In this document: positions 9,714 through 19,733 of the stretch, in pieces
Numbering within the stretch: position 1 is the stretch's first letter
Layout: each line of letters starts with the position of its first letter
From: Sulfurimonas sp.
GTDB lineage: Bacteria; Campylobacterota; Campylobacteria; Campylobacterales; Sulfurimonadaceae
NCBI GenBank assembly: GCA_030949825.1
Contig: JAUZSC010000018.1
Location: 1-37,719 of the forward strand
DNA length: 37,719 bases
Direction: 5' to 3'
Translations under genes and position numbers: made by a program
The notes under the pieces: model-generated
Told to the model about the DNA's origin: nothing
What the model saw: only the letters and a program-made list of their open reading frames with translations
Database searches by the model: none

Positions 9714-10619
9714 CAGGGGGTCTTCAACATGATGACATAATAATAATCTTTTTAAATCATTGGAATCTTTAAATATCTTTGTCTCTTGAAATGTATCTAC
9801 TATACTTTGTAAAGAATCTTCATTATATGCACGAGATAAATCAACCAACTCTAATACTTTATCTTTGTGAGAATTGTATAAAGTGTCTAATCCAAGGTCT
9901 TTAATATTATTATTTGCCTTAGTTTCATCGATAGGTAAAACATTTTTTTTATTTTTGAATACTAATGTGAAATCATCATTCTTATTTATCAAAGATAATA
10001 ATTTTTTATCAGTTGTGAATTTTTTAATTTCATTAAAATCATCAAAGTATGGATTTAGATGTGTATTAAATTTAAATTCTTTTGACTTTTTAATATGTGA
10101 ATTACATATATGGCATGAAGGGATTAAATTGTATAAAGATAATGCAAAGAATGGATAGGTAGCTTTATCTAAAAAGTGGTCAAGAGTAGGTCTTGTAAAT
10201 ATATCATTTTCTATATCAGAAATAGTGAGTGTATAATTTTTGTTACAATATGGACATACATTTATATTAAGTGTTTGACAAAGTACATAAGCATTATATT
10301 TTTCTTCTCTATATTTATAAGAATTTTTGTTTTTAGGAGTTACTGCTAATTTTTTTTCATATTGACTTATAAAATAAGTTTTAAAATGAATTAAAAAATT
10401 GTATTTTTTTCTTGATGATAATTTACAATAATCTTGTAAAATACTAGAAAGTATTTTATTATCTCCAATAAGTAAATCTTTTAAAGTATATTTTTTTTTG
10501 AATGTAGTTTCTATTATACTATTAATTGATTTTAGTTTTCCAAGACTATGATAAATTACTTCATAGTGTAAATTCTCTATTTTTGTTCTTTGCGAATTAG
10601 ATAAATTAATTTTAATCAT
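9714..10619 (-). pseudogene. HNH endonuclease, PtuB-like partner of the ATPase, 3' end cut by the IS3-family element
   Basis: The start at 10619 overlaps the end of the ATPase gene by 8 bases, the usual arrangement of Septu-type pairs. About 302 native residues survive before the IS boundary at 9713, and the frame then runs into the IS to a stop at 9681. Two zinc-knuckle pairs frame the HNH core: CPYC at residues 122-125 and CHIC at 169-172, with LDHF at 146-149 and YPFFALSLYNLIPSC between. ATPase plus HNH nuclease is the PtuA/PtuB architecture of Septu and of type I retron effectors. No reverse transcriptase is visible here. How much of the C-terminus is lost is unknown. The catalytic core is intact, so a tailed protein might still be made. 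Confidence 0.75.
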
Positions 10620-11619
10620 CTTTTATACGCTTTAAAGCATTTAGTTTTGTTTCAAGAAAAGCTATTTCATCATCTATTGTCATAGTGTTATCTTCAAAAT
10701 ACTCATTAAATAAGTTTTGTAACTGTTTTTTGATTAAAGGTTCCCCAATAATATTTATAAGTTGTTGAGCTTCTACTTTTGTTTTAATCTGGCTAGTGTC
10801 TTGTTTCGTTATAAAGTTATAAACTTGGTTTATCTTACCTTTAGCAAACTCTCCCATAAGCCCATCTTTCATAAAAAAACCATGAGAAAGTAGAGTGTGG
10901 ATATTTGCTCGGAATGGGTTTATATTTATATCAACTTGCTTTCCTTTTTCTAAAAATATTACATTGTCTTTTGGTAAATCAGAAAGTATGAATGGGGAGT
11001 GTGTTGCAAAAATTAGATTTATTTTTTTATTGTTTATCGTTTTAATTGCATCTAGTATTTTTGTCAAATACTTTTTTTGCCATTGAGGATGAAATCCAAG
11101 TTCTGTCTCATCTAGAAATAAATTAATTGTATCATATTCACTTCTATTATTTATATTTTGTACTTGATACATTAAATTTATCAAAAATGTAAAAAGTATT
11201 TTTTCTCCACTACTTAAAGATTTTAAAGACTTAGAATTCTCAAACCATTCTACATCTATCCATGAAGGGATATAAGGAAAAATACTTTGTAATTCATCTA
11301 TATTTGCATGTATTGTCTTTTCAAGATTTTTTGTGAAAATAGTATCTTCATAAGTAGCATTATCATGAAAGTCTATACAAGTGTTTATTTTCATTACTTC
11401 ATATTTTGGAGCATCTTTATTAATTAAATCTTTTAAATTGATTTTATCAATCAGATATAATAAATTATCGACAGAAGATAAATCAGTAGCCCATTTCTTT
11501 ATCTTCTTATATTCATCTTCATTAAATAATTCTCTTTTAGAAGATAATACTTTTAATAAGATATAGATATAGTTTAGCTCTTTATATTTTTTTTCAGAAT
11601 AATAGATCTCTATTTTTAA

Positions 11620-13718
11620 CCCAACTTCATCATCCAAAATTAAAAAAGACCTATATTCAGGGCTTTAAAGCCTTTTAAAATATTTTACCTGTACCACATC
11701 TATATTATTCTATAAAAGTTTTAGTAACATCTCCTGCTCCGTATTTAATCTCAAGTGCATCATAAATCTCTTTTTGCTTCTCATTTAATTCTGAACTTTG
11801 TCGTATATAGAGTGTTGAGCCATCTTTACACTTCATACTGGTAGTAATCCTTTTTTGATTTCTCAGAATATGCCTTATCGTATCCCAACTATAGTGAATA
11901 CCTTTTTGTTTAAGTTTGTACCTTATTGTATGGATAATACTATAAGCTAAAAGAGTAATAAAGAGATGCCCATCTACTCTAGTCTGTGTTTGATGAAATA
12001 TAGGTCTTAATCCTAATTCAGACTTTAAACTCTTAAATACTGATTCTAAATCAGTAAGTGTTGTATATGTTTTCCATAGAGTCTTCTCATCCATTGTTTG
12101 GTTATTGGTTCTAAGACAATAGATACCATTAATAGCACTTTTATTATCAAGTGTCTTCTTCTCACTCCAAGTTATATCTATTGCATTATCGCTATCTGGG
12201 TCTTTAGTGACAGTAGTTGAATAGTATTGAGATATAGATGGATATTTCTCTTTGAGCCTTCCTATGGTCTCTATCACCTTATCATAAGCCTTAGTTCTTC
12301 TTTTGAGAGAGAGTCCATCTTTTAAATATTGTAGCTTCTCTATAAAAAGAGTTTGTACTCTTTTTTGCATAGCTTCCTCTTTAGCCTCTCTAGCAGTAGA
12401 GTGTATAAATAACTCAGTCTCTTTAGTTTCTTCATTGACAACCTTCATAGCTCTTACTATAGCATTGTCATTTTTATCTAATTTTACAGGAGTTGATTTC
12501 TCTTCATCAAACTGTTTATTGCGTTTTCTGCTGACAACTAGGTATTCATAGCTATTCTCAATAAGATAATCAATATTCTCCTGCGATGCTATACCAGCAT
12601 CCATAATCAATAATGATTTATGAGAGGATAAAAGGTTTTTTCTTTTTGAGGAACTTTCAATTTATCTAACATCTCTTTAAATGTTGTGGCTTCACCAATA
12701 TTCCCATCAAATATCTCACTCTTTCTTACAAACCCACTACTATCAAGCATTACTGCTAGAGTAATGATTTTAGCATCACTTCTTTTTCCTTACTTCTTCC
12801 TCTTTTAGCTTTCTCTACTCCCTCAACACCACCTTCAAAGTATGTGTTAGTAAGGTCATAAAGAGTTATTGTTTCATCATACTCAAATATTGCTTTTTGG
12901 GTAGTATATAGATGCTTTTCTAAGTCATCTTTATGAGCTAAAAGCTTATCGGATATTCTATAGATACTATTAGCAGATATCTTATTATAATCACACCCTA
13001 TAAGCTCATTAATAGCACTTGTATTACATAAGTAATCATAAGCTTTAGCTTCACTACTAGGATTAGCAATCTTTGCTATTAGAGTGCCTATTGCACTATT
13101 GTATTGAATATTTGTAAAACCTAACTCTTTTAGTTTAGCATCTAGTTTTAACTCTTTGATTGTTTCATAAAGTATATTCTCTATACCTATATCTTTTATA
13201 TCACTATTTTTTATTGTAGTTGTATCTATCTCTTTGTATCTATCTTCATCATTAAGAGTTGTATCTACTACTGCTTGTGCTGATATGATTTTTAGAGCAT
13301 AGTGTTGTGCGATTGTTTCTAAATCTTTATCTAGTGTAAACAGACTTGGAGCCTGTTTGATAATCTCATCTACTCTTTTGGATAAAGTAGCCCAATCTTC
13401 TTGTTCTACATTAAAATCACTTCCTAAATTAAGGAGAGTTCTTTTCTTCACCTTTTTACCAACTCTTATGGATTCCATTAATCTATAAGTGTAATAGTTC
13501 TGAGTTGAGTCTTTTTTGCTCTTAGAGATTGTTTTAATTATGTACATGCGAAGATTGTAGCAAATTAAGCATTAATATAAACTTAAATAATATTATATTC
13601 GGGTACCACATTAGTATATTTGAAAGGTGATTTCCCTAAAACAAGTGGTTTAATATCCAAAAGAATTGTCAAATTTGAGGATTTAGTGGATTTCTGCTTG
13701 GAAAATGATGAAGTTGGG
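11620..13718 (-). mobile_element. IS1634-like insertion sequence, copy 1 (2099 bp)
   Basis: The inverted repeats are CCCAACTTCATCAT at 11620-11633 and its complement ending at 13718. The flanking duplication is TTAA (11616-11619 and 13719-13722). A near-identical copy in the opposite orientation lies at 33230-36397. It sits inside the PtuA-like ATPase gene. Confidence 0.9.
11705..13547 (-). pseudogene. IS1634-like transposase, copy 1, two frameshifts
   Basis: IS4-superfamily DDE transposase of about 614 residues after correction (1843 bases plus 2). The N-terminus is MYIIKTISKSKKDSTQNYYTYRL. A long helical region follows, then YDLTNTYFEG with the first Asp, LIMDAGIAS with the second, and the Glu-containing region ESVFKSLKSELGLRP. 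One A is missing in the run near 12785 and one near 12640. The second copy has longer runs at both places and reads through, which shows what the intact sequence should be. Confidence 0.85.
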
Positions 13719-14680
13719 TTAAGCAAATTTCACAAATTGTTTTTTTGCTCTCTTCTCTCAGATTGAGAAATACATTATTATCATGATAAAGTTCAAAAAA
13801 CTTATAAGCTATAAAATATTTACAGTCTTCTAAACATTCAAAATCTTCATTATTAAGGTTAAACCAATCAAAATCTCTTGTACTAAAATTTAAACTTATT
13901 TTATTTGGTTCAAAAAAATCGATTAATTCATTTTTTATATCAAATTCAGAATAAAATCTAAGCATATTTTGATTGTTAAGATATTCAATAGTATCTAAGT
14001 TTATTTGCTGAGCATCATTGTTATCTTTGTATGGTTCTAGTAGTAATGGTGTTTCATATGAATCAGCTTTATGATATATGTTCTTTACCCATTTATCTTG
14101 TACCCCATCATACATTGTATCGAGCATATAATTAAAGTGGATATTAAAAAACTTCAATTCATCTTTTGTTAATTCAGGATAATTATTTATTTGGCATTCT
14201 GGTGTTGTTCCCCGTGTGCCAATTATAATATCTTTCGAATCTTGAAATTTAGTTACAAGTTTATTTATAAACTCATGCATAGAAATCTTTTTCAATTTAT
14301 CTTCTACAAAAATTATTAAAAACAATTCTTTGTTTGTAAATGGTCTTATAGTTTCAATAATGTAATCATCATATATGGGATTATCTTCGAGATTATATTT
14401 TTTAATAAAGATCAGTAAAAATATTAATTTTATAATACTACTTTTCCCACTCCCATTTTCCCCAACAATAGCAGTAACATTAATATTTTTACAAAAAAAG
14501 TTTTTTAAATAAGGTTCTTTTGTTCTTTCTTTATCTTTAATATCTAGGATAGCATCTTTATAATCACACTCAAATCTAGGTGAAAAATCAAATCCTTGAT
14601 TATTTATATTTTTATATTTCTCAACCCATAGATAAACTAATTCCATTTTATACCTTTTATTTATTTATACATTATTAGTA

Positions 14681-14711
14681 TGCATTCCCAAGCTTAAAGC
14701 ATGGGAACGAG
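14681..14711. repeat. REP-like imperfect palindrome
   Basis: GCATTCCCAAGCTTAAAGC followed by ATGGGAACGAG forms a hairpin pairing TTCCCA with TGGGAA. The sequence resembles the GTTCCCA...TGGGAATGC repetitive extragenic palindromes of many proteobacteria. It lies in the 73-bp gap between the small ORF and the ATPase gene. Only one copy was noticed in the window. Confidence 0.45.
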
Positions 14712-14719
14712 TTAAAATA

Positions 14720-14959
14720 TTACTCTTTACTAATAATTTCTTCACTTAAAAGAAGCTTATTTCCTTTATAAACCTCAAGAAGTCCTCCACCTCCCATAAC
14801 CCAATCATGAATTATATATTTATATTTACCATTTAGAAAAGTAAAGAAGTTGTTTCCTCCACTTCCTGAAAATGTTCTCTTTCCGTTTTTAATCAGTGGA
14901 GGGTTTAATTCCCCGACCCTTGGGTCGTGATATAAGATAATAACCTCTGGATATACCAC
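14720..14959 (-). CDS. Small hypothetical protein (about 79 aa)
   Basis: Open from a GTG at 14959 to a stop at 14720. The second half looks like a real globular protein: GSGGNNFFTFLNGKYKYIIHDW and LLEVYKGNKLLLSEEI. The first half overlaps a short palindrome (GACCCTTGGGTC, about 14916-14927) that may belong to a repeat. It lies 33 bases downstream of the caspase-like gene, in the same frame after two stop codons, and 73 bases upstream of the ATPase gene. It could be a separate small gene or the detached end of another protein. I do not recognise a family. Confidence 0.4.
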   Translation of the reverse strand: MVYPEVIILYHDPRVGELNPPLIKNGKRTFSGSGGNNFFTFLNGKYKYIIHDWVMGGGGLLEVYKGNKLLLSEEIISKE

Positions 14960-14992
14960 TACTTTTTAGTTTACGAAAAAAAGTTTTAGCGT

Positions 14993-16393
14993 TTAGCTAA
15001 AAGGCTTGCCTCGGGGTTGTTGATTTATAATATTTGGTTTGTCACTTTGGTCTTGATCACTACCCCAAGCGACATACCTAAATGTAGAATCTTTTAATTT
15101 ATCAATTCTAATCTTAAATTTTTTAGTAGCTAACACAAAGTATTTACTATCATATGTCTTTATTGAAGGATGTATATAGTTTTGATCTAATATCTTCAAT
15201 TCTTTTACTAGGTCTTTTTCTTTCTTCGATTGATAGTTAATTTGTTTGATTTTTCCATCTTGAAACCACATTATCCCATTTTTAAGTAATACTCCTTTAT
15301 ATCCAAGTACATGTAAGTCTTTTTCCGAAGCACTTAAGATTATATTTTTTAAATGCTCATCAAATATATATCCAAACTGCTCAATAAATTCTTTTTTATT
15401 TTGAATATCAACAAAAGGCCTATATCGACTATGGGGATAATGGACAATAGTTGAAATGCTTTCTGTGTCATTGTTTTTAAGATGAGTCTTTAGTTCTTTT
15501 AAAGTTTTTTTTGTCTGCTGAAATTGTTTTTCTTGATATGTTAAGGGTCTCACATCAGTTGGTGCTTTTTGTTTTAAGTTTTTAAAATCGTAGGATGATT
15601 TCACCTTGTAAGCATTTGAATTCTCACTTGGTAATCTAAAAAAGAAACTACCTATGATGTCATCATGTGTCCATGGTCTTTGTCTTTGGTTGGTTTTACT
15701 GTACACATCTCTTTTGACATTTTTAAATACATTGTGAATAGAAACACCTTGGGCATCTATGTTATTTAAAATCTCTTGTGTGAAAACTCCATGCTTACCA
15801 CTTCCATCACTCGCAACATCTCCCGGACTTGTAGCATACGCTATAAACATTCCTCTTGCATTATCTACTTTAGCAAGTCCACCACCACCTGAGCGAGAAA
15901 AAGGGTCATTTCTACAAGCATCTAGTAAAACTATGTTCAGACGATTGCCTGAGTTTTTCATAGTATCTATTACTTTGTTTAACTCTAATGACTCATAGGC
16001 TATATCACTTTTAGTTACTAAAGCCGAATCTTTACCCATAAGGTAGTTCTTACCTTGAGATTCTACTCCATGACCAGCAAAGAAGAAAAGTCCTACTCCC
16101 CCTTTACTAAGACTAGAGCTAAAAGAACGGAGCTTTTTATCCATACCTCTTACGCTAAGATTTTCTCCATAGTAAACAGTAAAACCTAAAGTTTGAAGTT
16201 TACTCCGCATAGCCTTAGCATCATTTATAGGGTTTCTAAGATATGGCAATCTATCACTACTGTATTGATTGTTACCAATAACCAAAGCAACTCTCTGTTC
16301 TGCCTTCATCATTTTTAATGCACGGTCATTGTTTGCATCTAATGATATATTTAATGTTAATAAAATTATTAGTATTGTTTTAGTCAAATTCAT
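14993..16393 (-). CDS. Exported caspase-like (peptidase C14) protein
   Basis: An intact 466-residue protein. A signal peptide (about residues 1-20, MNLTKTILIILLTLNISLDA) implies export to the periplasm or envelope. The p20-like caspase domain covers about residues 33-250. It has the fold start RVALVIGNNQY, the catalytic His108 in FFFAGHG and Cys160 in LLDACRNDPF, followed by YATSPG and GVFTQEIL. The remaining 200 residues are Lys-rich with no recognised domain. Cytosolic bacterial caspases act in abortive defence, but the leader argues for an envelope role here, so a link to the neighbouring nuclease genes is unproven. It lies 28 bases after the ORF6N gene on the same strand. Confidence 0.85.
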   Translation of the reverse strand: MNLTKTILIILLTLNISLDANNDRALKMMKAEQRVALVIGNNQYSSDRLPYLRNPINDAKAMRSKLQTLGFTVYYGENLSVRGMDKKLRSFSSSLSKGGVGLFFFAGHGVESQGKNYLMGKDSALVTKSDIAYESLELNKVIDTMKNSGNRLNIVLLDACRNDPFSRSGGGGLAKVDNARGMFIAYATSPGDVASDGSGKHGVFTQEILNNIDAQGVSIHNVFKNVKRDVYSKTNQRQRPWTHDDIIGSFFFRLPSENSNAYKVKSSYDFKNLKQKAPTDVRPLTYQEKQFQQTKKTLKELKTHLKNNDTESISTIVHYPHSRYRPFVDIQNKKEFIEQFGYIFDEHLKNIILSASEKDLHVLGYKGVLLKNGIMWFQDGKIKQINYQSKKEKDLVKELKILDQNYIHPSIKTYDSKYFVLATKKFKIRIDKLKDSTFRYVAWGSDQDQSDKPNIINQQPRGKPFS

Positions 16394-16421
16394 ATTTATT
16401 CCTTTCCTTGTCTTTTATATA

Positions 16422-17297
16422 TCACTTCAACCTCTCCAACAACCCAAAACACCCAACATCAAACCTCGAAAAAGCAAACCATTTTTTGCCTAAGTCTTTT
16501 AAACTAGCGCCTATATAGTAAACCTCTCTGTTGTCGATTATCATAAATCTATCGTGTGAATCTTTGAATGTTTTTAGAGCGATATTTTTGTACTGAGCAT
16601 TGTACTTTTGTAAATCCAGTTTGAGTTGTTTTGTTATTGTTTGTGTGTAGATAGTTACAGATATATTTTGATTTTTACTAAAAAGCGTGAGGGTGGTATC
16701 GTCTACATAATTATCTATCAAAACAATGCTTTCTTTAGCATCTCGAATCAAGTCAGCTACAAAGTTATACGCATCAAAAACCTGTCCGTTGTAGAAGATT
16801 CCTTGTTTTGGTTTTATGGTTTTGTCTTCTATTGCATCTAAAATAGTGTCTATTTTTTCATCTGTATGAAATTGCTTGTTCTCTAATGATTCTAATCTTT
16901 GAAATATCTGAGCATTATTTGAGATAAATTTTCTCATATTAACAAAGGCTCTAAATATATCTATACTGATTTTTGTAGCTGTTTTACTTTTCAAAACAGA
17001 CGATAGCATAGATACACCTTGTTCTGTAAATACATAAGGAATAGCCCCACCAAGGTGGCTTTTAGATGGTATCGCATTTTGCGATACCATAGCTTCTATC
17101 TCAATTTCATTAAGTTGAAACATAAAGTCTTCCGGAAATCTATCAATATTCCTTTTTACTTGTTCTCTTAATCTTATTGCCTTAACTTCATATAATTGGG
17201 CTAAATCCCTATCCAACATAACTTGTAGTCCACGAATAGTATAAATTTTACTCTTTATATTTTGATTGTTTTTATCTGTTATTAATGTATCTATCAT
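16422..17297 (-). CDS. ORF6N-domain protein with phospholipase-D-like C-terminus
   Basis: An intact 291-residue protein. The N-terminal ORF6N (KilA-N related) DNA-binding domain covers about residues 15-105: YTIRGLQVMLDRDLAQLY, NIDRFPEDFMFQL and AIPYVFTEQGVSMLSSVL. A short coiled linker follows. The C-terminal half (about 170-291) resembles the PLD-like segment often fused to ORF6N (AYNFVADLIRDAKESIVLIDNY, HDRFMIID, YYIGASLKDLGKKWFAF). It has a single partial HKD motif and catalysis is not assured. The family is phage-derived and common in accessory islands. It is divergent from alr and probably heads the minus-strand series that includes the caspase. Confidence 0.8.
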   Translation of the reverse strand: MIDTLITDKNNQNIKSKIYTIRGLQVMLDRDLAQLYEVKAIRLREQVKRNIDRFPEDFMFQLNEIEIEAMVSQNAIPSKSHLGGAIPYVFTEQGVSMLSSVLKSKTATKISIDIFRAFVNMRKFISNNAQIFQRLESLENKQFHTDEKIDTILDAIEDKTIKPKQGIFYNGQVFDAYNFVADLIRDAKESIVLIDNYVDDTTLTLFSKNQNISVTIYTQTITKQLKLDLQKYNAQYKNIALKTFKDSHDRFMIIDNREVYYIGASLKDLGKKWFAFSRFDVGCFGLLERLK

Positions 17298-17370
17298 GCT
17301 ATGTTCTCTACTTTTTTTAATTGAACCTATTTTAACTAAAATAAACTTTATAATTTTGATATACTTCCTT

Positions 17371-18359
17371 ATGGCTTATATAACTCTCAGTAAAAATAAC
17401 TTTTTTCATAATCTTGACATTATCGCAAACAAATGCAAAGGCAAAGATAAAATTGCGCTTGTTTTAAAAGATAATGCATACGGTCACGGACTTTTAGAAA
17501 TTGCTTCAATGGCAAAAGAGTATGGAATTACAAAGGCTGTTGTTAAAGATACAGATGAAGCGAAAAAAATCTTAGATTATTTTGATTATATCTTAGTGTT
17601 AGCAGATTTTCCTCAGAGTGAAGATGAGAAAATAGCGTATACGATTAATACTCTAGATGCTATAAGTAAATTTCCCCGAGGGACAAAGGTTGCTCTTAAA
17701 ATAGATACAGGAATGCATAGAAATGGCATCCGTATAAGTGAGATTAAACAAGCAAAAGAAGCTATAAAAAAACAAGGCTTAATCTTAGAATCTGTCTTTA
17801 CTCATCATAGAAATGCGGATGCTTTAACAAGTGAGTTTTTTGGCAAAACCAGCAATTTAAAACTGTAAAAAAAGAATTTAAAAATATAAAGTTTCATTCT
17901 TGTAATTCGGCTGCACTTTTTCGTCATGATGATTTTAGTGAAGATATAGTTCGTGTTGGAATCGCAGCTTATGGTTGCTTAGAGTTGGCATCTGGATTTG
18001 ACTTAGAAGCATTTAAACCTGTTCTTTCTCTTTATGCTTCTAAAATTTCCTCAAGAAAATTAGAAAAAAACCAAGCGCTTGGTTATGGTGCGACTTTTAC
18101 AGCAGATGCAGACCTAGAAGTAAGTAATTATAACTTTGGTTATGGGGATGGTTTTTTACGAACTGCATCTAACAGCTTTACTACACCAAATGGTGAAAAA
18201 CTACTCGGTAGAATTTCTATGGACAACAGTTCGTTTGTGTCAAACAAAGATGAGATTCTGATTTTTAATGACGCCCGTGTTTTAGCCACTTCAGCAAAAA
18301 CACTTTCTTATGAGGTTTTAACATCTCTCAAAAAAAGACTTAAAAGAAAAATAGTTTAA
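17371..18359 (+). pseudogene. alr: Alanine racemase, one frameshift
   Basis: Makes D-alanine for peptidoglycan with pyridoxal phosphate, in the cytoplasm. The PLP lysine is K33 in LVLKDNAYGHG. Substrate-barrel motifs include KIDTGMHRNGI, and after the break HSCNSAALFR, RVGIAAYG, ALGYGATF with the second catalytic Tyr region, and GRISMDN. The frame breaks in a T6 run (17836-17841). One more T gives a continuous 329-residue protein, the normal length for the group. This enzyme is usually essential, so a consensus error is more likely than a true loss. The gene is divergent from the ORF6N gene, and its stop overlaps the convergent gene's stop by 4 bases. Confidence 0.85.
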
Positions 18360-18746
18360 GAATTTATTTTAACAATAGCACTTGAAAAAATTACCCCATC
18401 AATTCCGAGCAAGGCAAGTTCTTGTATGTCTGACTCTTCCTCTATAAGCACTAATATTTTTGCGTCAAAAGGTACTCTGTAGCTATTTTTGAGCATCTGC
18501 TGCGAGGTCTTTATGCACTACTATAAAAGAAGCACCTAGAGATGAAGCATAAATGATTTCAGTGATATTTTTAACACAGAGCGAAAAAGAGATGCTATTA
18601 AGTCGTACATGCTCGATGATATCGAGGTTTTTTTCATCAAATTCTATATGTATGATTGAAGATGGTGGAGTGTTTGAGATGCTGTCAATATCGAGTACAT
18701 GAAAAAAAGATGTACTTGAAATAAACCTATGTCCAAAAAGTAACAT
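18356..18746 (-). pseudogene. Conserved hypothetical protein (129 aa), one frameshift
   Basis: Starts with [23 protein letters not shown] and ends with LALLGIDGVIFSSAIVKINS. The frame breaks in an A5 run at about 18486. Removing one A joins DLAADAQ to NSYRVPFDAKILVLIE and gives 129 residues (390 bases). The start touches the stop of the PP0621-like gene upstream, so it is probably co-transcribed with it and rsmG. The alternating beta/alpha pattern, with predicted strands such as ASFIVVHK and KILVLIE, suggests a small barrel- or Rossmann-like fold. The function is unknown. Confidence 0.7.
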
Positions 18747-18967
18747 CAGCCTTTATCCACACATTGGGATGAGCAGTAGTATTTGTTGCTTGAGATGATT
18801 GTTTCACCTAGCTCAGCGTATGTTCCACAGCTAACACATTGAACCATGTCATTGCTCTCTAGCTTTTCATTTTCATCTTTTTTTGTTGTCGGAAGTGGTT
18901 TTTTCTTTATAAACATAAAATAAACTATGCCAATAACTAAAAGTACAAGTAGAACTTTAAGTATCAT
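18746..18967 (-). CDS. PP0621-like small membrane-anchored zinc-ribbon protein
   Basis: A 73-residue product with one N-terminal transmembrane helix (about residues 3-20), a charged linker and a four-Cys zinc site (C44, C47, C65, C69: CVSC...CSSQC). This matches the small PP0621 family. The role is unknown. The start overlaps the rsmG stop by 4 bases (18964-18967), indicating translational coupling, and the following gene starts where it ends. Confidence 0.75.
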   Translation of the reverse strand: MILKVLLVLLVIGIVYFMFIKKKPLPTTKKDENEKLESNDMVQCVSCGTYAELGETIISSNKYYCSSQCVDKG

Positions 18968-19560
18968 ATATTTTCTCCTAAAAGTAAGTAGTGTCGTGTT
19001 AGTCCATCTTTATGGGTAGTTTGGATGATTTTATGAGGCATATCGGAGTCCACTTCATCAAAAACTTTTTCACCCTTGTAAAACAAAAGCGTAGACGAGG
19101 CATCTCGAAAGTTCTCACTGAGTTTGAGTAACATTTTTGTGTCGGTCACAGCGCGTGAAGTTACAAGTTCAAAATGTTGAGCTTGCATATCTTCAACTCT
19201 TTTTTTAACAACAGTTACATTTTTTAAGTCTAAGTCGGCTTTTATAAACTGTAAAAAACTCGCTCGTTTTACAAGTGGTTCGACAAGTGTAACTTCAGTT
19301 TCAGGTAAGGCGATTGCTAAAATCATACCGGGAAAACCAGCACCCGTACCTATGTCTAAAAGATTTTTATACTTTTTTAAAAAACTAACAGGATACACGG
19401 CATCGTAGATAAAGTTGTTCACAGTAGCTTCATTTTTTGCCCCTGTCATATTATGAATCTTATTCCATTTAAAGAGATGCTCTTTATATTTTTGAATGTT
19501 TGGAAAAAAGTTTTCTGGTAATTGTATGTCTTGTTCTAAAAGTCTTGCTTTTAAATCCAC
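18964..19560 (-). CDS. rsmG: 16S rRNA (guanine-N7) methyltransferase RsmG
   Basis: Methylates G527 of 16S rRNA using S-adenosylmethionine, in the cytoplasm. The 198-residue intact protein has the SAM-binding loop [12 protein letters not shown] at about residues 67-78, the preceding family motif [10 protein letters not shown] (31-40), the EP(L)VKRASFL segment and VTSRAV. Length and motifs are normal. It heads a three-gene minus-strand run with the zinc-ribbon and conserved hypothetical genes. The 173 bases upstream (19561-19733) are AT-rich and shared with the divergent TonB receptor gene. Confidence 0.95.
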   Translation of the reverse strand: MDLKARLLEQDIQLPENFFPNIQKYKEHLFKWNKIHNMTGAKNEATVNNFIYDAVYPVSFLKKYKNLLDIGTGAGFPGMILAIALPETEVTLVEPLVKRASFLQFIKADLDLKNVTVVKKRVEDMQAQHFELVTSRAVTDTKMLLKLSENFRDASSTLLFYKGEKVFDEVDSDMPHKIIQTTHKDGLTRHYLLLGENI

Positions 19561-19733
19561 TTTAAACCTTATATATATTTTTATGTATTATATTTTGATT
19601 ATTGTTAGAGACATATTAATAAAGGAAATAAAATTTATATGTTTAGCTAATATAACTATAATTTGAACTTATAAGAGTTAACACTTCTGTAATACTTTTT
19701 CAATAATATTTCGTAAATTTAAAGGAATGTATT

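Larger units (their letters stand above)
10612..14646 (-). pseudogene. Septu-like (PtuA-like) AAA ATPase, interrupted by an IS1634-like element
   Basis: The N-terminal part is 14646-13719 and the C-terminal part is 11615-10612. Removing the IS and one TTAA duplication joins ...KKTICEIC-LKIEIYYSEKK... in frame, giving exactly 643 residues. The Walker A motif GENGSGKSS is at residues 62-70. The C-terminal part has the ABC-type signature LSSGEK, Walker B NLFLDETELGFHP and the switch His in FATHSPFILSDLP, an OLD/ABC-ATPase arrangement. It overlaps the downstream HNH gene by 8 bases. Family knowledge: such ATPases gate the HNH nuclease in anti-phage defence. The present N-terminal ORF takes 17 foreign residues from the IS (LTQLHHFPSRNPLNPQI) and stops at 13669. 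The ATPase is therefore inactive unless the IS excises. Confidence 0.85.

Noticed and set aside
12303..12551. 82-residue plus-strand ORF, also found antisense in copy 2 at 35466-35714
   Set aside because: It recurs only because the IS is repeated. It is the antisense shadow of the transposase and has no protein-like features.
19561..19733. Fur box upstream of the intact TonB receptor
   Set aside because: The best match (around TTGATTATTGTTAGA) has too many mismatches to call in AT-rich DNA.
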